A stretch of DNA of 64,000 nucleotides from Dendrocalamus latiflorus (taxonomy: Eukaryota; Streptophyta; Magnoliopsida; Poales; Poaceae): positions 40,608,744 to 40,672,743 of the forward strand of contig CM029609.1 of assembly GCA_017311315.1 (NCBI GenBank). The letters are read 5' to 3'. A program made the translations under genes and the position numbers. The stretch's first letter is position 1. Every line of letters begins with the position of its first letter. Positions 45,984 through 57,982 of the stretch are shown piece after piece. Under the pieces are notes generated by a model. That model worked only from the letters and a program-made list of their open reading frames with translations. It had not been told where the DNA came from and did not search any database.

Positions 45984-48428
45984 ATGGCACCGAAAAAAGC
46001 TTCTTCAGCGGCGGCGAAGGGAAAGAAGGCGGCCGGGCCGGAGCGTCGTATGAGTACCAGGGCTTCGGCATCGGCAGCGACGGGCGCGGGTGGCGACGCA
46101 GGCGCGGTGGCCGAAGACGTCGACGTTCGCGCGGTGACGACCAACCTCGTCACCGGCACCGCGACGACCAACCCCGCCACCGGCACCGCGACGACCAACC
46201 CCGTCACCGGCACCGCGACGACCCGCCCCGCCACCGGCGTTGCGGGGACGGACCCCGCAGTCGAAGACGTCGACGCGGGTGTGGCGACAACCGACCCCGC
46301 CGACGCAACGACAGCCGACCTCGCCGCCCCCACTGCAACCCTCGCCGGCGGCGCGGCCCGGGCGGTTCGAGGTAGCCACGACGGGGCGACCGGCAGCTCG
46401 GGACCTCGCGACGCGGTCGTCCCCGCGCCGATCCGCCCGTCGGGAGTACCGGCGGCCCCGCCTGCACAGGCGGTGGAAAGTGCCCTGCTGGCGGCCCTCA
46501 ACGCGTTCCAGCGGGAGCTAGGGGACCTTCGCGGAGCCGTCAGAGATATGCAAGAGGCTCGGAGCCAGCAGGCCGCGCCAGCAATCGCGACTGAGCCCAC
46601 ACCGGAGAGGGCGGATAGTTGCGAAGCCCCCACGTCTAGCCGCGTGCCGCTGCGGCGCGTAGATCTGGAGTCCCCGCTTTCGGCGGAGCTGCAGCAGGCG
46701 GCATGGCCCGAAGACTTCAAGTTCCCTAGCGCCGTCGACTCGTACAAAGGCGACATGGACCCCTGCGAGTTCGTGCGCGTGTACGAAACCGCGATCGAAG
46801 CCGCGGGCGGAGACGACACCACGAAGGCAAAGGGACTCCCCCTCGCGCTACAAGGAGTGGCGCTCTCTTGGTTCTTTACCATAGAGCCGAGCTCCATCTA
46901 CGCGTGGGAGCAGCTTCGCGTCCGCCTTCACAACAACTTCCAAGGAAACCACGTCGACCGAGTCGACGCGTACCAACTCTTTGCTGTGAAGCAAAAACCT
47001 TCGGAGAAGCTCCGGGACTACTTCAAACGCTTCGCCAAGATTCGATGCCAAGTGAAAGACGTTAACGAAACCACCATCGTTAATGCAGCCATACAGGGCC
47101 TTCGCCCGGGCCCGATGGCCGAGTACAACGCGCGAAAGCCAATCAAGATGGTGGCGAAGCTCTTCGACAAAATGGAAGAATATGCCAGGGCGGAGGAAGA
47201 CGCGCGGCGAAGGCAAGGTGACGACTCCGACACCAACCAGGCCGGAGCCTCGGCAAAAGCCGAAGATCCGCCGAAGGGCGGTTCTTCGAAGGGAAAACGT
47301 AAGCAGGAGTCGTCCAGGGACGCGCCCGACCGCAGGGACGCCTCGCATAAGGAGTCGTCCGATCAGCCCAAGCGCGGCCAGCAGAGATCGAGGCGAAACC
47401 GGTACGTCCTCGACATCGAAGGCGGGTCCGACGAGGGTGCTCCAGCGGGCCGAGGCGGTCGGGGGCGCCGTGGCAGGGGCCGCGACGATTAGGGTCGTGG
47501 AGATTACGACGACCAGCATCAGGGACTGTGGTGCGTAGTCCACGGCCGCGGCAATCATGATACCCGCGCCTGCACCTCCATCGCGGCGCTCCGCGACAGC
47601 GTCGCTAGGGACAGGAACCCGGAGGCGCGCCCGCCTGCGGTGGCCCAAGTCCAATTCCCATACGAGGCCCCCGTGCAGGTACAGGCGCAAGGGATGCAAC
47701 CCCAGGAGGGCACCTTACGGATCCAAGCTCACGTATAGCAGCCTCGGGAGGGCCTCCTGTCGCTGCAGGCCCCGGACGCAACCCACCGCAGGGTCATTAA
47801 CGTCATATCCGGAGGCTGTGCGCTGGAATTCACCTTGGCACGGCAGCAGAAGGCCTATGCGCGAAGACTACACCACGTGGCGGCATACCCAGCGCAAGCA
47901 CCGCCGGATTGGGCGCAGCACGAAGTTACATTCACACCCGACGACGCCCAGGGTGTGGACTTCCCTCATTAGGACCCCCTGGTCATCCGGGTCACTATCG
48001 CAGAATGTGACGTGGGGCGCGCCTTGGTGGACGGCGGTAGCTCCGCGAACGTATTGTTTGCGGCGGCCTTCGACCAGATGGGGATCCCTCGAAGCCGCCT
48101 AGGGCCCTCGGGAATCCCACTGCAGGGCTTCGGGGGACAGCCCCTGCGGGCGCTGGGCCAAATAGGTCTTCAAGTCTCCTTCGGCCGAGATGACAATGTG
48201 CGGGCCGAAGATGCCACCTTCGACGTGGTCGACCTCCCGTACCCCTACAATGCCATATTAGGGCGCCCAATCCTCAACTCCTTCGGCGCGGTACCACATC
48301 ACGGCTATCTATGCATGAAGATCCCGGGTCCCCGGACCATCATCACCGTCCGAGGCGACCAGGATATGGCCCGGCGCATCGAGCCAGGTACCAGGTGCCC
48401 GCGTCGCGAAGCCCAACGGCGCTCCTAG
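45984..48428 (+). pseudogene. gag-pro: gag-protease ORF of Element 2, one frame with three internal TAG stops
   Basis: One reading frame of 815 codons runs from ATG 45984 (MAPKKAS) to TAG 48426, broken only by TAG at 47490, 47736 and 47970. Order: an Ala/Thr-rich N-terminus with AxTTNPATG repeats (residues 50-115), the gag domain (about 240-400, with WPEDFKFPS and LQGVALSWFF), a basic Arg/Gly region, a CxxH/HxxxxC knuckle (WCVVHGRGNHDTRAC, after the first stop), and a retropepsin-like domain with ALVDGGSSANVLF (from about 48021) and the LGRPILNSFGAVPHHG region. The first 502 codons can still make a complete gag domain. Element 1 has CAG or CAA at the second and third stop sites, so the stops probably arose from CAG codons. 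Readthrough is possible but unsupported. Confidence 0.85.
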
Positions 48429-48679
48429 AGCTGGCGTCACCGCGCGGAGGTCCGCGGGGCCATTCACAGGCGCCTTGGCGGGCCCTGCAGATGTCTAGCG
48501 ACTAGAGGCTTCGGCCGCACCAAGGTCAAACGGTTAGTATATCCATCCTTTGTAGTTGCTCACCCGCGCAAACAGGGATGTAATGAAGATCGCCGTTTGT
48601 CGCTAATCTTTCTTTATCACGCGCAACTACGCGGTGAAGGCGCGCGCAGGCTTAGCCAACGCGCGCGTTCCCGCAGTAT

Positions 48680-49290
48680 AAATCAAAGACGCACGTTCGC
48701 GTGTGCACTCGTCGTAGCCAGGGGTACGGGACTGAGTATAAATCGAAGTCGCACGTTCGCGTGTGCACTCGCCGTAGCCAAAAGGTGACGGGCCTGAGTA
48801 TAAACAAAGACGCACGTTCGCGTGTGCACTCGCCATAGAGAGGGGTACGGGACTGAGTATAAATCGAAGTCGCACGTTCGCGTGTGCACTCGCCGTAGCC
48901 AAAAGGTGACGGGCCTGAGTATAAACAAAGACGCACGTTCGCGTGTGCACTCGCCGTAGCCAGGGGTACGGGACTGAGTATAAATCGAAGTCGCACGTTC
49001 GCGTGTGCACTCGCCGTAGCCAAAAGGTGACGGGCCTGAGTATAAACAAAGACGCACGTTCGCGTGTGCACTCGCCGTAGCCAGGGGTACGGGACTGAGT
49101 ATAAATCGAAGTCGCACGTTCGCGTGTGCACTCGCCGTAGCCAAAAGGTGACGGGCCTGAGTATAAACAAAGACGCACGTTCGCGTGTGCACTCGCCGTA
49201 GCCAGGGGTACGGGACTGAGTATAAATCGAAGTCGTATGTTCGCGTGTGCACTCGCCGTAGCCACAGGTGACGGGCCTGAGTATAAACAA
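48680..49290 (+). repeat. Tandem array A of Element 2, 121-bp unit made of two related halves
   Basis: Five units near 48736, 48856, 48977, 49098 and 49219. Each has two half-units with GCACGTTCGCGTGTGCACTC and a TATAAA motif (GAGTATAAATCG or GAGTATAAACAAAG). The minus strand is open in all three frames only because the unit lacks stops. Confidence 0.92.
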
Positions 49291-49309
49291 AAGACACACC
49301 GGGGGGACG

Positions 49310-50030
49310 CCCTCGCGCGCACCAGTCTACGGACTTTAAATAAGACGTAGCGTCGAGGTCCGCCTCCGCACGCACCAGTCTATGGACTTTAAATAAGACG
49401 TAGCGTCGAGGTCCGCCTCCGCACGCACCAGTCTACAGACTTTAAATAAGACGTAGCGTCGAGGCCCGCCTCCGCACGCACCAGTCTACGAACTTTAAAT
49501 AAGACGTAGCGTCGAGGTCCGCCTCCACACGCACCAGTCTACGGACTTTAAATAAGACGTAGCGTCGAGGTCCGCCTCCGCACGCACCAGTCTACGGACT
49601 TTAAATAAGACGTAGCATCGAGGTCCGCCTCCGCACGCACCAGTCTACGGACTTTAAATAAGACGTAGCGTCGAGGTCTGCCTCCGCACGCGCGAGTCTC
49701 CGGACTATAAAGCAAGGCGTAGCGTCGAGGTCCGCCTCCGCACGCACTAGTCCACGGACTCTAAATAAGACGTAGCGTCGAGGTCTGCCTCCGCACGCGC
49801 GAGTCTCCGGACTATAAAGCAAGGCGTAGCGTCGAGGTCCGCCTCCGCACGCACTAGTCCACGGACTCTAAATAAGACGTAGCGGCGAGGTCTGCCTCCG
49901 CACGCGCGAGTCTCCGGACTATAAAGAAAGGCGAAGTGCCGAGGCCCGCCTCCACATACGCCAGTCTACGGACTATAACAAGGCAAAGTGCGGAGGTCCG
50001 CCTCCGCACACGCCAGTCTACGGGCTGTCC
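49310..50030 (+). repeat. Tandem array B of Element 2, 53-57-bp unit
   Basis: About 13 units containing CACGCACCAGTCTACGGACT, CTTTAAATAAGACG (or ACTATAAAGCAAGG) and CGTCGAGGTCCGCCTCC. The first seven are 53 bp and nearly identical; later ones are longer and more diverged. Confidence 0.9.
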
Positions 50031-50432
50031 GTTCTAAGGAACCCCGGCGCAGCTACTTCGCCAACGGTGGCATCAACACACAGCGCATATCCTAAAATAC
50101 CAGGAAGTCTGCATACCGGAAAAATCACAAGTACAAAGGTCCGGCAACATCCCTGCCGCTCTAAGCCGCTATCCCGCGGGTTCATCCTTAACACGCGCTA
50201 AAGCGGGGGCCTCGCTCGAAGAAGGCCGGCTCGCCCAAAAGTCCAGCGACTCTTCGGCCCTTCGCCAGCGTCGAAGGCGTCGCCGGGTTGAAAGGTCGGC
50301 CGCAAGAAGCCGGCCCCAGCGAGGAAGCTGCCCGGGATATAGGCGAAAGTCAGAATAAATGCAGCAAGTGTGTACTCCATTCGCAAAGAGAGGGAACAGT
50401 ACAACACACGCCTACACCTAGGCACCGCGACA

Positions 50433-53400
50433 TCAGACCTGCGGGTTCCCGGCGCCTTCGGAGGGCCCAGCGTCGCCCTCGCCGCGTCGAGGGACCCCGT
50501 CCAGAAATTGGCCGAGGCTCCCCGTCCCGTAGAGCGACTTCCGGAGCTCGATCCGTGCAGCTTCCGGCCCGACGTAATCCCAGATCCGGTCGAAGAAGGG
50601 CCCGAGGGCACGGCGAGCGGAGCGGACGGCGCCGGACATTACTCCGGCCCCGCCAGGTATCTCCAGCTGGGGGTCATCCAGCCCGGCGACGTGCGTACAG
50701 CCGCGGTGCTGGAGGAGCGCGCACACCAAGCAGGCCGAAGTGTACGCGCAGTGGGTGCTAAAGGACGTCGCGGCGCCGCGCGTGACGTTGGCGGCATCCC
50801 CGACCCAGCGGAGGGTCCGAGACAACTCCGGGCCAAATGCGCGGTCCGACACCTCAGTTACCAGCCCTTGAAGATGGCTCTCCAGCGCTTGCATGGCGTC
50901 CCACGCAACCACCGAGGCGTCGCCCAACGTCCGGTTACGCTCCGCTAGAGTCAAGGCAAGCTCGCCTTTTTCCTTCTCTAGCGTGGCGACCTGCGCCAGG
51001 AGCCCGTCCCGCTCCGCCGCAAACTTTTGTTCAGCAGCTGACGCGGCCGACTCCTGCGCCGACGCAACAAGTCCCTCGGCGTGTGCCCTCGCTTCGGCAC
51101 ATTCCGCTTCCAGCTGGCGGATGCGGGCGTCCTGGGCAGAGCGGGCTCCAGAGGCTTTGCGTAGCTCCTCCTCGACGGCCCGCAGCCTATCCTCGAGCGC
51201 CGTTCGGCCGCGAGCATAGGCCGTTTGCAAGGCATGCCCCAGCACAAGTGTCTGCAGAAGGGAAAGACTTAGCAAGCTCAGCCAGCCCAGGCGTCGTCGT
51301 ATGAAGTACTTACCCTCACCCCAGACACCTCGAAGGCGTCTTCGAGGCGCCCCGCCTCATAGGCCTGCAGCACTTGCGGGTCGACGCTGGCGGCCGCGTC
51401 ATTCACAATCCCGCGCCACGCCCTCAGCGTCTCCGGGGGCGGCACGAAGTCCGCGGGGCTTGTGCACGCGGAGGTCCCGTGTTCTGCCAAGCGCTCCCTC
51501 TCCGGAATGAGCAACGCTGCAAACAGGGATGCAGGTGAGCACCGCAAGGCATAGAGTCATACACCAGAGTAAGCTAAGCCACCGTACCCTCGGTAGCAGA
51601 AGGAATGGTCCCGCCGCGGGCGGAAGCCTCCGCGTTCGGGGAGGGCGACGGCTGTCCCTGCCCGACGGGCGGCGTGGCCAGGGAGGCCGAAGGCGCGCAT
51701 GCCGCAGGGTCTCCGGCGCTTGCGCTGGAGTCCCACAAGCTTCTGATGCCCGTGGCCACGACGAATCCTCGCGGTGTCCGGTGGAGCTCCGGCCGCACAC
51801 ACGGCCGTTTACCGGGGCAGCCAGCAGCGACACCGCCCCCGCAGCCGCGGTCAGAGAAGACCCCGCGGCTGTCGCGCCCGGGGGCGAAGGTTCCGTGGTG
51901 GCAGTTGTCGCAGGGGGCACCTCGGTTTCTGCTGCTATCGGTAAAGGCGGCACGGCTCCGTGCGCCCCCGCGGAGGGCGCCTCCGGCACCACAGCGGCCG
52001 CGGTCGAAAGCTCCACCTCGGCATCGCCGGTCCGTACGGGTTCCGCCTCGGTGACTTCGGCGGGCGGTGAGACTTCCCCCCTCCGGCCGCCCGCGGCAAA
52101 CCCGCCGTCCGGGACGCTCGACGAGGATACCTCGCCTTCGGCGTCTGCGCCACCCAAGCCCGAATCGGCATACCTCGCCGAGTCCGACTCCGCGTCCGCC
52201 GCGCCCTCGGAAACACTAGCAGCAGGCGCGGCAGGCGCCCCGCTGCGGCTCCTCTTCTGAGACGGGGCCTTCTTCTTCTTCGCTGCACCGTCGTCTGGAG
52301 CGACACGGTCCGGCGCGGCAAGGCCCAGCACCTCGCACACGCGGTTTATTCGCCCCAGCCCCGCATCGGCGATAGCAGACGCGCGCTGCTCGTGCTCCCT
52401 GGCGGTGTACGGCCCCAGAAACACGCGCGTGGCTTGCTCCGCCTCCTCCAAGGAAATTCCTGAAGCAAAGGAGCATAGCATCAGCATATAACGCATTTCG
52501 CGTGAATAAAGGAGGGACGCGATCGAGGCTTACGAAGACCGGGGGGCGCCGGCAGCAAGCAGACCCATGGCGAAACATTGTCGTCTCGACGCCTCTCGGC
52601 GGCAAGGTGCCAGTCGTAGGCAAGCGGTGCCACGCCGTACATCACGTACTCTTCGGCGAGGTCGCGCATGTTGAGGCGGGCGGCCACGCCTACGAGCCGC
52701 TTGGCCCTCCACTTGTCCTCATCATCGAGCGTTCGGCCGGGCGAGAGCTTGAACGCGATCGGTCGGCCTGTGCACTCAAGGCCGCTCCCGCTCTCCACAC
52801 GGTGGTAGAACCACCGCTTCATCCAGCAAGACTCCCACTTCCTGCGAGTTGAGTACGCAGGGAAGAGCTTCTTGCACGACGGACGAAGAATAAAAGTGAC
52901 GCTACCGAAACTCGACAGCGTCCCGTCCTTCCGACCCTTAGGCTGGCATCGTGCCTCGTGAAGATAGGCGAACAACGACGCGCTGGGCCAACACGCCCCC
53001 GAGCGCAAGGCCCAGCTGTACACCGCGAGCCGGGCCACGGCGTTCGGAGTCAGTTGCGCCAGCTCCAGCCAGAAGGTCCGCAGCATGTCGCCCACCATAG
53101 CCGCCGCTGGGATGCGGAGCCCCGCGTCGAAAAAGGCAACGAACACGACCGCTTCCGACCTCTCGGGATGCGGTTCCGTCTCGTCGGCGGCGGGCAATCG
53201 TACCTCCTGGCGCCCGGACAACTTCCCCGCGCGTAGGAGCCCTTGGATCGTCTTCTCGGTCACGAGCGAGGGGCCTAGCTCGCCGGAGAACGTGCCTTCC
53301 TCCTCCGCCACCAGCCGCTCCTGGTCCGCCGCCGCCGGGTCGCGCTCTTGGAGCGCGTATTTCACCTTCAACAGCGAGGACCGCCGGCGAATGTCAGGGC

Positions 53401-53437
53401 CACCAACCGCCTGGCTGCGCTTGCTACTGGAGGCCAT
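50433..53437 (-). pseudogene. Convergent 'putative gypsy-type transposon' gene of Element 2 (four exons)
   Basis: Inferred exons on the minus strand are 52534-53437, 51588-52459, 51314-51516 and 50433-51251. All introns are short (62-74 bp) and GT-AG, at the same positions as in Element 1. Exon 1 starts MASSSKRSQAVGG and holds the plant putative gypsy-type transposon domain (Transposase_28), including KDGTLSSFGSV and LVGVAARLNMRDLAEEY. Exon 2 is Ala/Pro/Ser-rich. Exon 4 begins with a coiled coil of about 90 residues and ends in a conserved alpha-helical domain. It has no similarity to reverse transcriptase. A frameshift in exon 2 near 51800 breaks the frame, at a different place from the breaks in Element 1. 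The role is unknown; its conservation in both copies suggests a function in the family. Confidence 0.75.
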
Positions 53438-53445
53438 CGCTTCCC

Positions 53446-54590
53446 ACGGACGGAGCGCGCGCGTCGACTTCGACTAGGCGCCAGCTTCGCTGCCACCCGT
53501 TCGAGGGGTAGGGGACGGAGCGCGCGCGTCTACTTCGACTAGGCGCCAGCTTCGCTGCCACCCGTTCGAGCGGTAGAGGACGGAGCGCGCGCGTCTACTT
53601 CGACTAGGCGCCAGCTTCGCTGCCACCCGTTCGAGCGGTAGGGGACGGAGCGCGCGCGTCTACTTCGACTAGGCGCCAGCTTCGTTGCCACCCGCTCGAT
53701 AGGCAGGGGACGGAGCGCGCGCGTCTACTTCGACTAGGCGCCAGCTTCGCGGCCACCCGCTCGATGGGCAGGGGACGGAGCGCGCGCGTCTACTTCGACT
53801 AGGCGCCAGCTTCGCGGCCACCCGCTCGATGGGCAGGGGACGGAGCGCGCGCGTCTACTTCGACTAGGCGTCAGCTTCGCTGCCACCCGCTCGATGGGCA
53901 GGGGACGGAGCGCGCGCGTCTACTTCGACTAGGCGCCAGCTTCGCTGCCACGCGCTCGATGGGCAGGGGACGGAGCGCGCGCGTCTACTTCGACTAGGCG
54001 CCAGCTTCGCTGCCACCCGCTCGATGGGCAGGGGACGGAGCGCGCGCGTCTACTTCGACTAGGCGCCAGCTTCGCTGCCACCCGTTCGAGGGGTAGGGGA
54101 CGGAGCGCGCGCGTCTACTTCGACTAGGCGCCAGCTTCGCTGCCACCCGTTCGAAGGGTAGGGGACGGAGCGCGCGCGTCTACTTCAACTAGGCGCCAGC
54201 TTCGCTGCCACCCGTTCGAGCGGTAGGGGACGGAGCGCGCGCGTCTACTTCCACTAGGCGCCAGCTTCGCTGCCACCCGTTCGAAGGGTAGAGGACGGAG
54301 CGCGCGCGTCTACGTCGACTAGGCGCCAGCTTCGCTGCCACCCGTTCGAGGGGTAGGGGACGGAGCGCGCGCGTCTACTTCGACTAGGCGCCAGCTTCGC
54401 TGCCACCCGTTCGAAGGGTAGGGGACGGAGCGCGCGTGTCTACTTCGACTAGGCGCCAGCTCCGCTGCCACCCGTTCCAAGGGTAAAGGACGGAGCGCGC
54501 GCGTCTACTTCGACTAAGCGCCAGCTTCGCCGCCACCCGCTCGATGGGTAGGGGACGGAGCGCGCGCGCATCTACTTCAGCTAGACGGAG
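53446..54590. repeat. Tandem array C of Element 2, 65-bp unit, about 17 copies
   Basis: Units share GGGGACGGAGCGCGCGCGTC, TACTTCGACTAGGCGCCAGC and TTCGCTGCCACCCG. The array starts only nine bases upstream of the minus-strand ATG at 53437, so it occupies the promoter/leader position of the convergent gene. Confidence 0.95.
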
Positions 54591-55478
54591 CGAGCTTGAA
54601 GAACGCGGAACAGCACATACGACCACGATAACTCGAACATGCAAAGGTCAATTTCCGGCAAGAGCAGACATGCTCTCGTAAACAGACATGCGTCGCCACA
54701 CCAGCATATGCTCGTTCGCACGATCAGAGCGTATGGATGACTTCATATCTGTCTACGAGAGCAAGTCGGGCCATTTCCACATCAAGCCGTGCAGCATTCC
54801 CGCAAATAGGACATATTTTGTTCACCAGCGCTCGCGGGCATTGACACCGGTCGACGCAGTCATCAAACGCAGATGAACAAAATTTTCCCCTACATGTGAG
54901 AAGTTAACCATGAGCAGGTACGGGAGGTGCAGCAAGAGATGTCTAGGGAGCGGCCCCCGACGCCAACATATTTATACTCGGCCTCGCTAGGCGAAGAGTC
55001 GCTAGCGTGGAGGCATGCCAACAGACGGAAGCACAAGCGCGGGGTGTCGGGCGGTTCAGCTACCAGGGGCACGTAAGTGCAACCGTCCGCACCCCACCGC
55101 GTGCACACCGGAAACCGTCGCACGCTCCACTTACGAGAAGGCGCACTGCACGATGCGACAGCCTGCCCCCTGGCAAGCCAACCGTCATTAAAAAGCACAC
55201 CACCAGGCGGCAAGGTCGCAGCGACTGCGGAGCGCGCGCGCCTCAGAAGTCCAAATGCCGGGAGTCCGCCGTCACATTGATGGTCACGACGCCTCAAGGC
55301 CCGCACCGCGCTAAGCACGCTTCACCACGTGGACGGTCGGAAGAGCACGCATCTGCTTCGGCCACAGCGCAGCCCCGGGTCAAGTTTGGAGAAGTTCACA
55401 GGCCGCGGGGACGGAGGGGGCCAAAGGACTCGGCGACATGGCTTCGGCCCTGTGAAGCTCTTCACCATGAGAGGCTCC
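54591..55478. other. Element 2 interior before the 3' LTR, no gene seen
   Basis: No convincing ORF and no strong polypurine tract next to the LTR. The closest purine-rich run is GGGGACGGAGGG near 55408-55420, about 60 bases upstream of the LTR. Confidence 0.5.
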
Positions 55479-55720
55479 TGTCGTAGGGGTAGCCCCCACC
55501 TAAACCCAGCAGGCCTGGTAGGAAGTTATAAGGCCCAGAATAGGCCACGTGTAATGACACAAATACCCCTGAAGGGGATAATCCACTGTAAGGGCATAAT
55601 TGTAAAAGCACTTCCCATGTGTATATATAGAACACCGACCATGGGGAGAGGGCGGGCCATTACACTTATCTTCATCACTCTCCACTACCATCTCTCTCTG
55701 TTTGGTCTGTAGCCACAACA
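55479..55720 (+). repeat. 3' LTR of Element 2 (242 bp)
   Basis: It begins TGTCGTAGGGGTAG and ends CCACAACA, with a TATATATAG box at 55622-55630, and is followed by the TSD CTTAA. Confidence 0.95.
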
Positions 55721-55725
55721 CTTAA

Positions 55726-57982
55726 CAAGTTGGGAGATAATATAGATAGGGAGACAGACGAGTCCATTGGCCTGATAAACTTGGAAAAGGATATTGAAAT
55801 GACAAGGTACCTACCAAGGAGATTATCGCATGAAATACAAAAGCTGCTGGAAGGATATGAGACTGAAGATCAAGTCTGAGTCCTGAATGATTTGTGGAGT
55901 GGATCTGAAAATATATGAACTCAAGAGAGAAATTCGAGATTTAAGGTAAGACATGAGAGAACTGAAATAAGGTATAGGGGAGTTAGTAGAAAGGTTAGAC
56001 AGGAAGGGCAGATACAGGGACTGTTCAACATACATGGCTAATAGGTTAATAGTAGACATAACACATCACATGGCTAATATTGATCATGAACAAAACCAAA
56101 CCAATCATAAGAATTCTCCATGCAGATGATACCTCTTGGAGATTCAAAGTTTTGAACCTTGATCAACATTCCTTCTGAGGGTAACATGACCGAATCAACC
56201 AAGTAATTGTATAACCACATAACATAGAAAAAGCAACACCCAGACAATGTAGAATTTAATTTTCTGCGTTCAAAACCATAGCTCACTACATGTGAGATTA
56301 TCTCCTAAGGTCAGAAATTTGCAGATGAAGAGGGCATATAACAGTGTTTGGGTTGCCAACCAGTTATTATTGCATTCCAAACTTGCCAGGACAAATAATG
56401 CTAAACCAAGCAATTTATGTTGCAGGATATGGTGCATTAGGGATACATCACATAGGATTACTTTGTTCCAACAAAATTTAGCCTGAGGCAATGTTGCAAG
56501 TCCAATACCACAAAATAGAGATAAAAAAACATGATACCAATATAAACATGAATAGCTCATAATGCTAAAATCCAAGTAATAAGAACATGCTAGGTAATTC
56601 AGAGTTCAGACACCCACATGCATGCTGAAAGTAGCAATAAAACACATGAACACATTACAACACAAACAAGTCAATTTGTCTAAATTCAACCAACTCTTTA
56701 TTGTTCAACCCTATTAATGACAACTAAGTCAAACAACACAATACCCATAAGATTTTTTTAACTAAGCAACCATTACCTTACCACAGATCACAGACCACAA
56801 ATGACATAAATAAAAAACCTCAAATAACACAAACCACAGATCAGGACAGCCGATAAAAGCCTCTGTTCATACCAGACTACCCAGGATATCACAATTTTAG
56901 CTGCCCTAAATATCAACATCAACAAAAGGCAATGCTATGACCTGTCAACAGGATTAAATCACCAAACTTATCATCGTCGAGGCCAATATAAGATCACTAG
57001 AACAAAGCATATGTATTGCAAAATAATTACTTAAACTCCACCTATAATTACCCAATATGTTAACATAGCACAGATCACTAGTCAACTGCACTAAATGCCC
57101 TTATTTTATGTCTGACAGATGGAAGTTCAACATATTACTGCTAGATTATGCCAAGAAAGCCTGCAAGGTTGTCAATGTAGGACAATATGAAGTCCCAGAG
57201 AAACTGTGCCAACAAAAGAGCAAGTGTCCATTCTTACATTGTAGGATCTAGGTTTAACATGCTTCTCATATCTCATTATATGCTTGTTATAATCAACTAT
57301 CACATTGTGTAATATCGACTTGCTACCATTCTATATGTGACAAACTAATAGCATATTTAATACAACATTTTTCTTTTTGTTGTGGAGCTTCAGTGATTTT
57401 AGGCCAAACAGGTAGTGAAGTACTAACATATTGTAGTTAAAGAAAAAGAAAGAACAAGGTACCAGAAGCAACTTGTTTTTGGAAATAGTAGTAGTTTATC
57501 TTCCGATTGGTTTGAGGTTGAGTTGTGATCAGGCTTTAATGGAATACAGCCCAATCTTGCAAGTTATAATTGACAATCTATGCAAAGTCTACTTAATTAA
57601 CACCACTCCAATTACAATCCATGCATATCATCTCAATATGAACACAATATTGCCATTCCCAAATCCCAATCTCACATATATTCACCTAAACATCCAAATT
57701 ACCTAGATAACACTACAGAGCAGCCCTATCCATTATCCTAATGCAAAATTCTCACTTATTTACCCTAACATCAATGTTGAAGCATGCTAGCAACGTATCA
57801 CAGTAATACAAGTATTCAACATAGGAAGAACTTAACCAATTTGAGAATTAGACAACAATGAGATCATTATTTCAATTTCTTTAACTCATAAGGAGTTAAT
57901 TCACATGTACTAGTATAACCAATGCAAAGCTCAACAGAAATAGCCCAAATCACTTGACAATTGACATACCAAAGGCGTTTTG
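55726..57982. other. AT-rich region downstream of PEX7
   Basis: Apart from a short coding-like segment at 55726-55879, no gene is visible. The sequence looks like intron or 3' flank. On the minus strand a strong splice donor (TTTG followed by GTATGT) at about 57967 lies just after the PEX7 stop codon, so part of this region may be a 3'-UTR intron of PEX7. Confidence 0.4.

Larger units (their letters stand above)
45688..55720 (+). mobile_element. Element 2: complete non-autonomous Ty3/Gypsy (Tat-like) LTR retrotransposon
   Basis: The 242-bp LTRs lie at 45688-45929 and 55479-55720, with the 5-bp TSD CTTAA at 45683-45687 and 55721-55725. The primer site after the 5' LTR (TTGGCGCCGT) matches tRNA-Asp. 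Gag-protease lies at 45984-48428 on the plus strand. No reverse transcriptase, RNase H or integrase is visible in the remaining 7 kb. That space holds three tandem arrays (48680-49290, 49310-50030, 53446-54590) and a convergent minus-strand gene (50433-53437). The 5' LTR starts TA instead of TG, consistent with one later mutation. Confidence 0.95.

Noticed and set aside
48627..49375. Three overlapping minus-strand ORFs of 215-231 codons
   Set aside because: They are all frames of the 121-bp tandem array, open because the unit has no stop in any frame. The products are periodic and have no family resemblance.
48680..50030. CRISPR-like regular array
   Set aside because: Units are contiguous tandem repeats without unique spacers, inside a plant retrotransposon.
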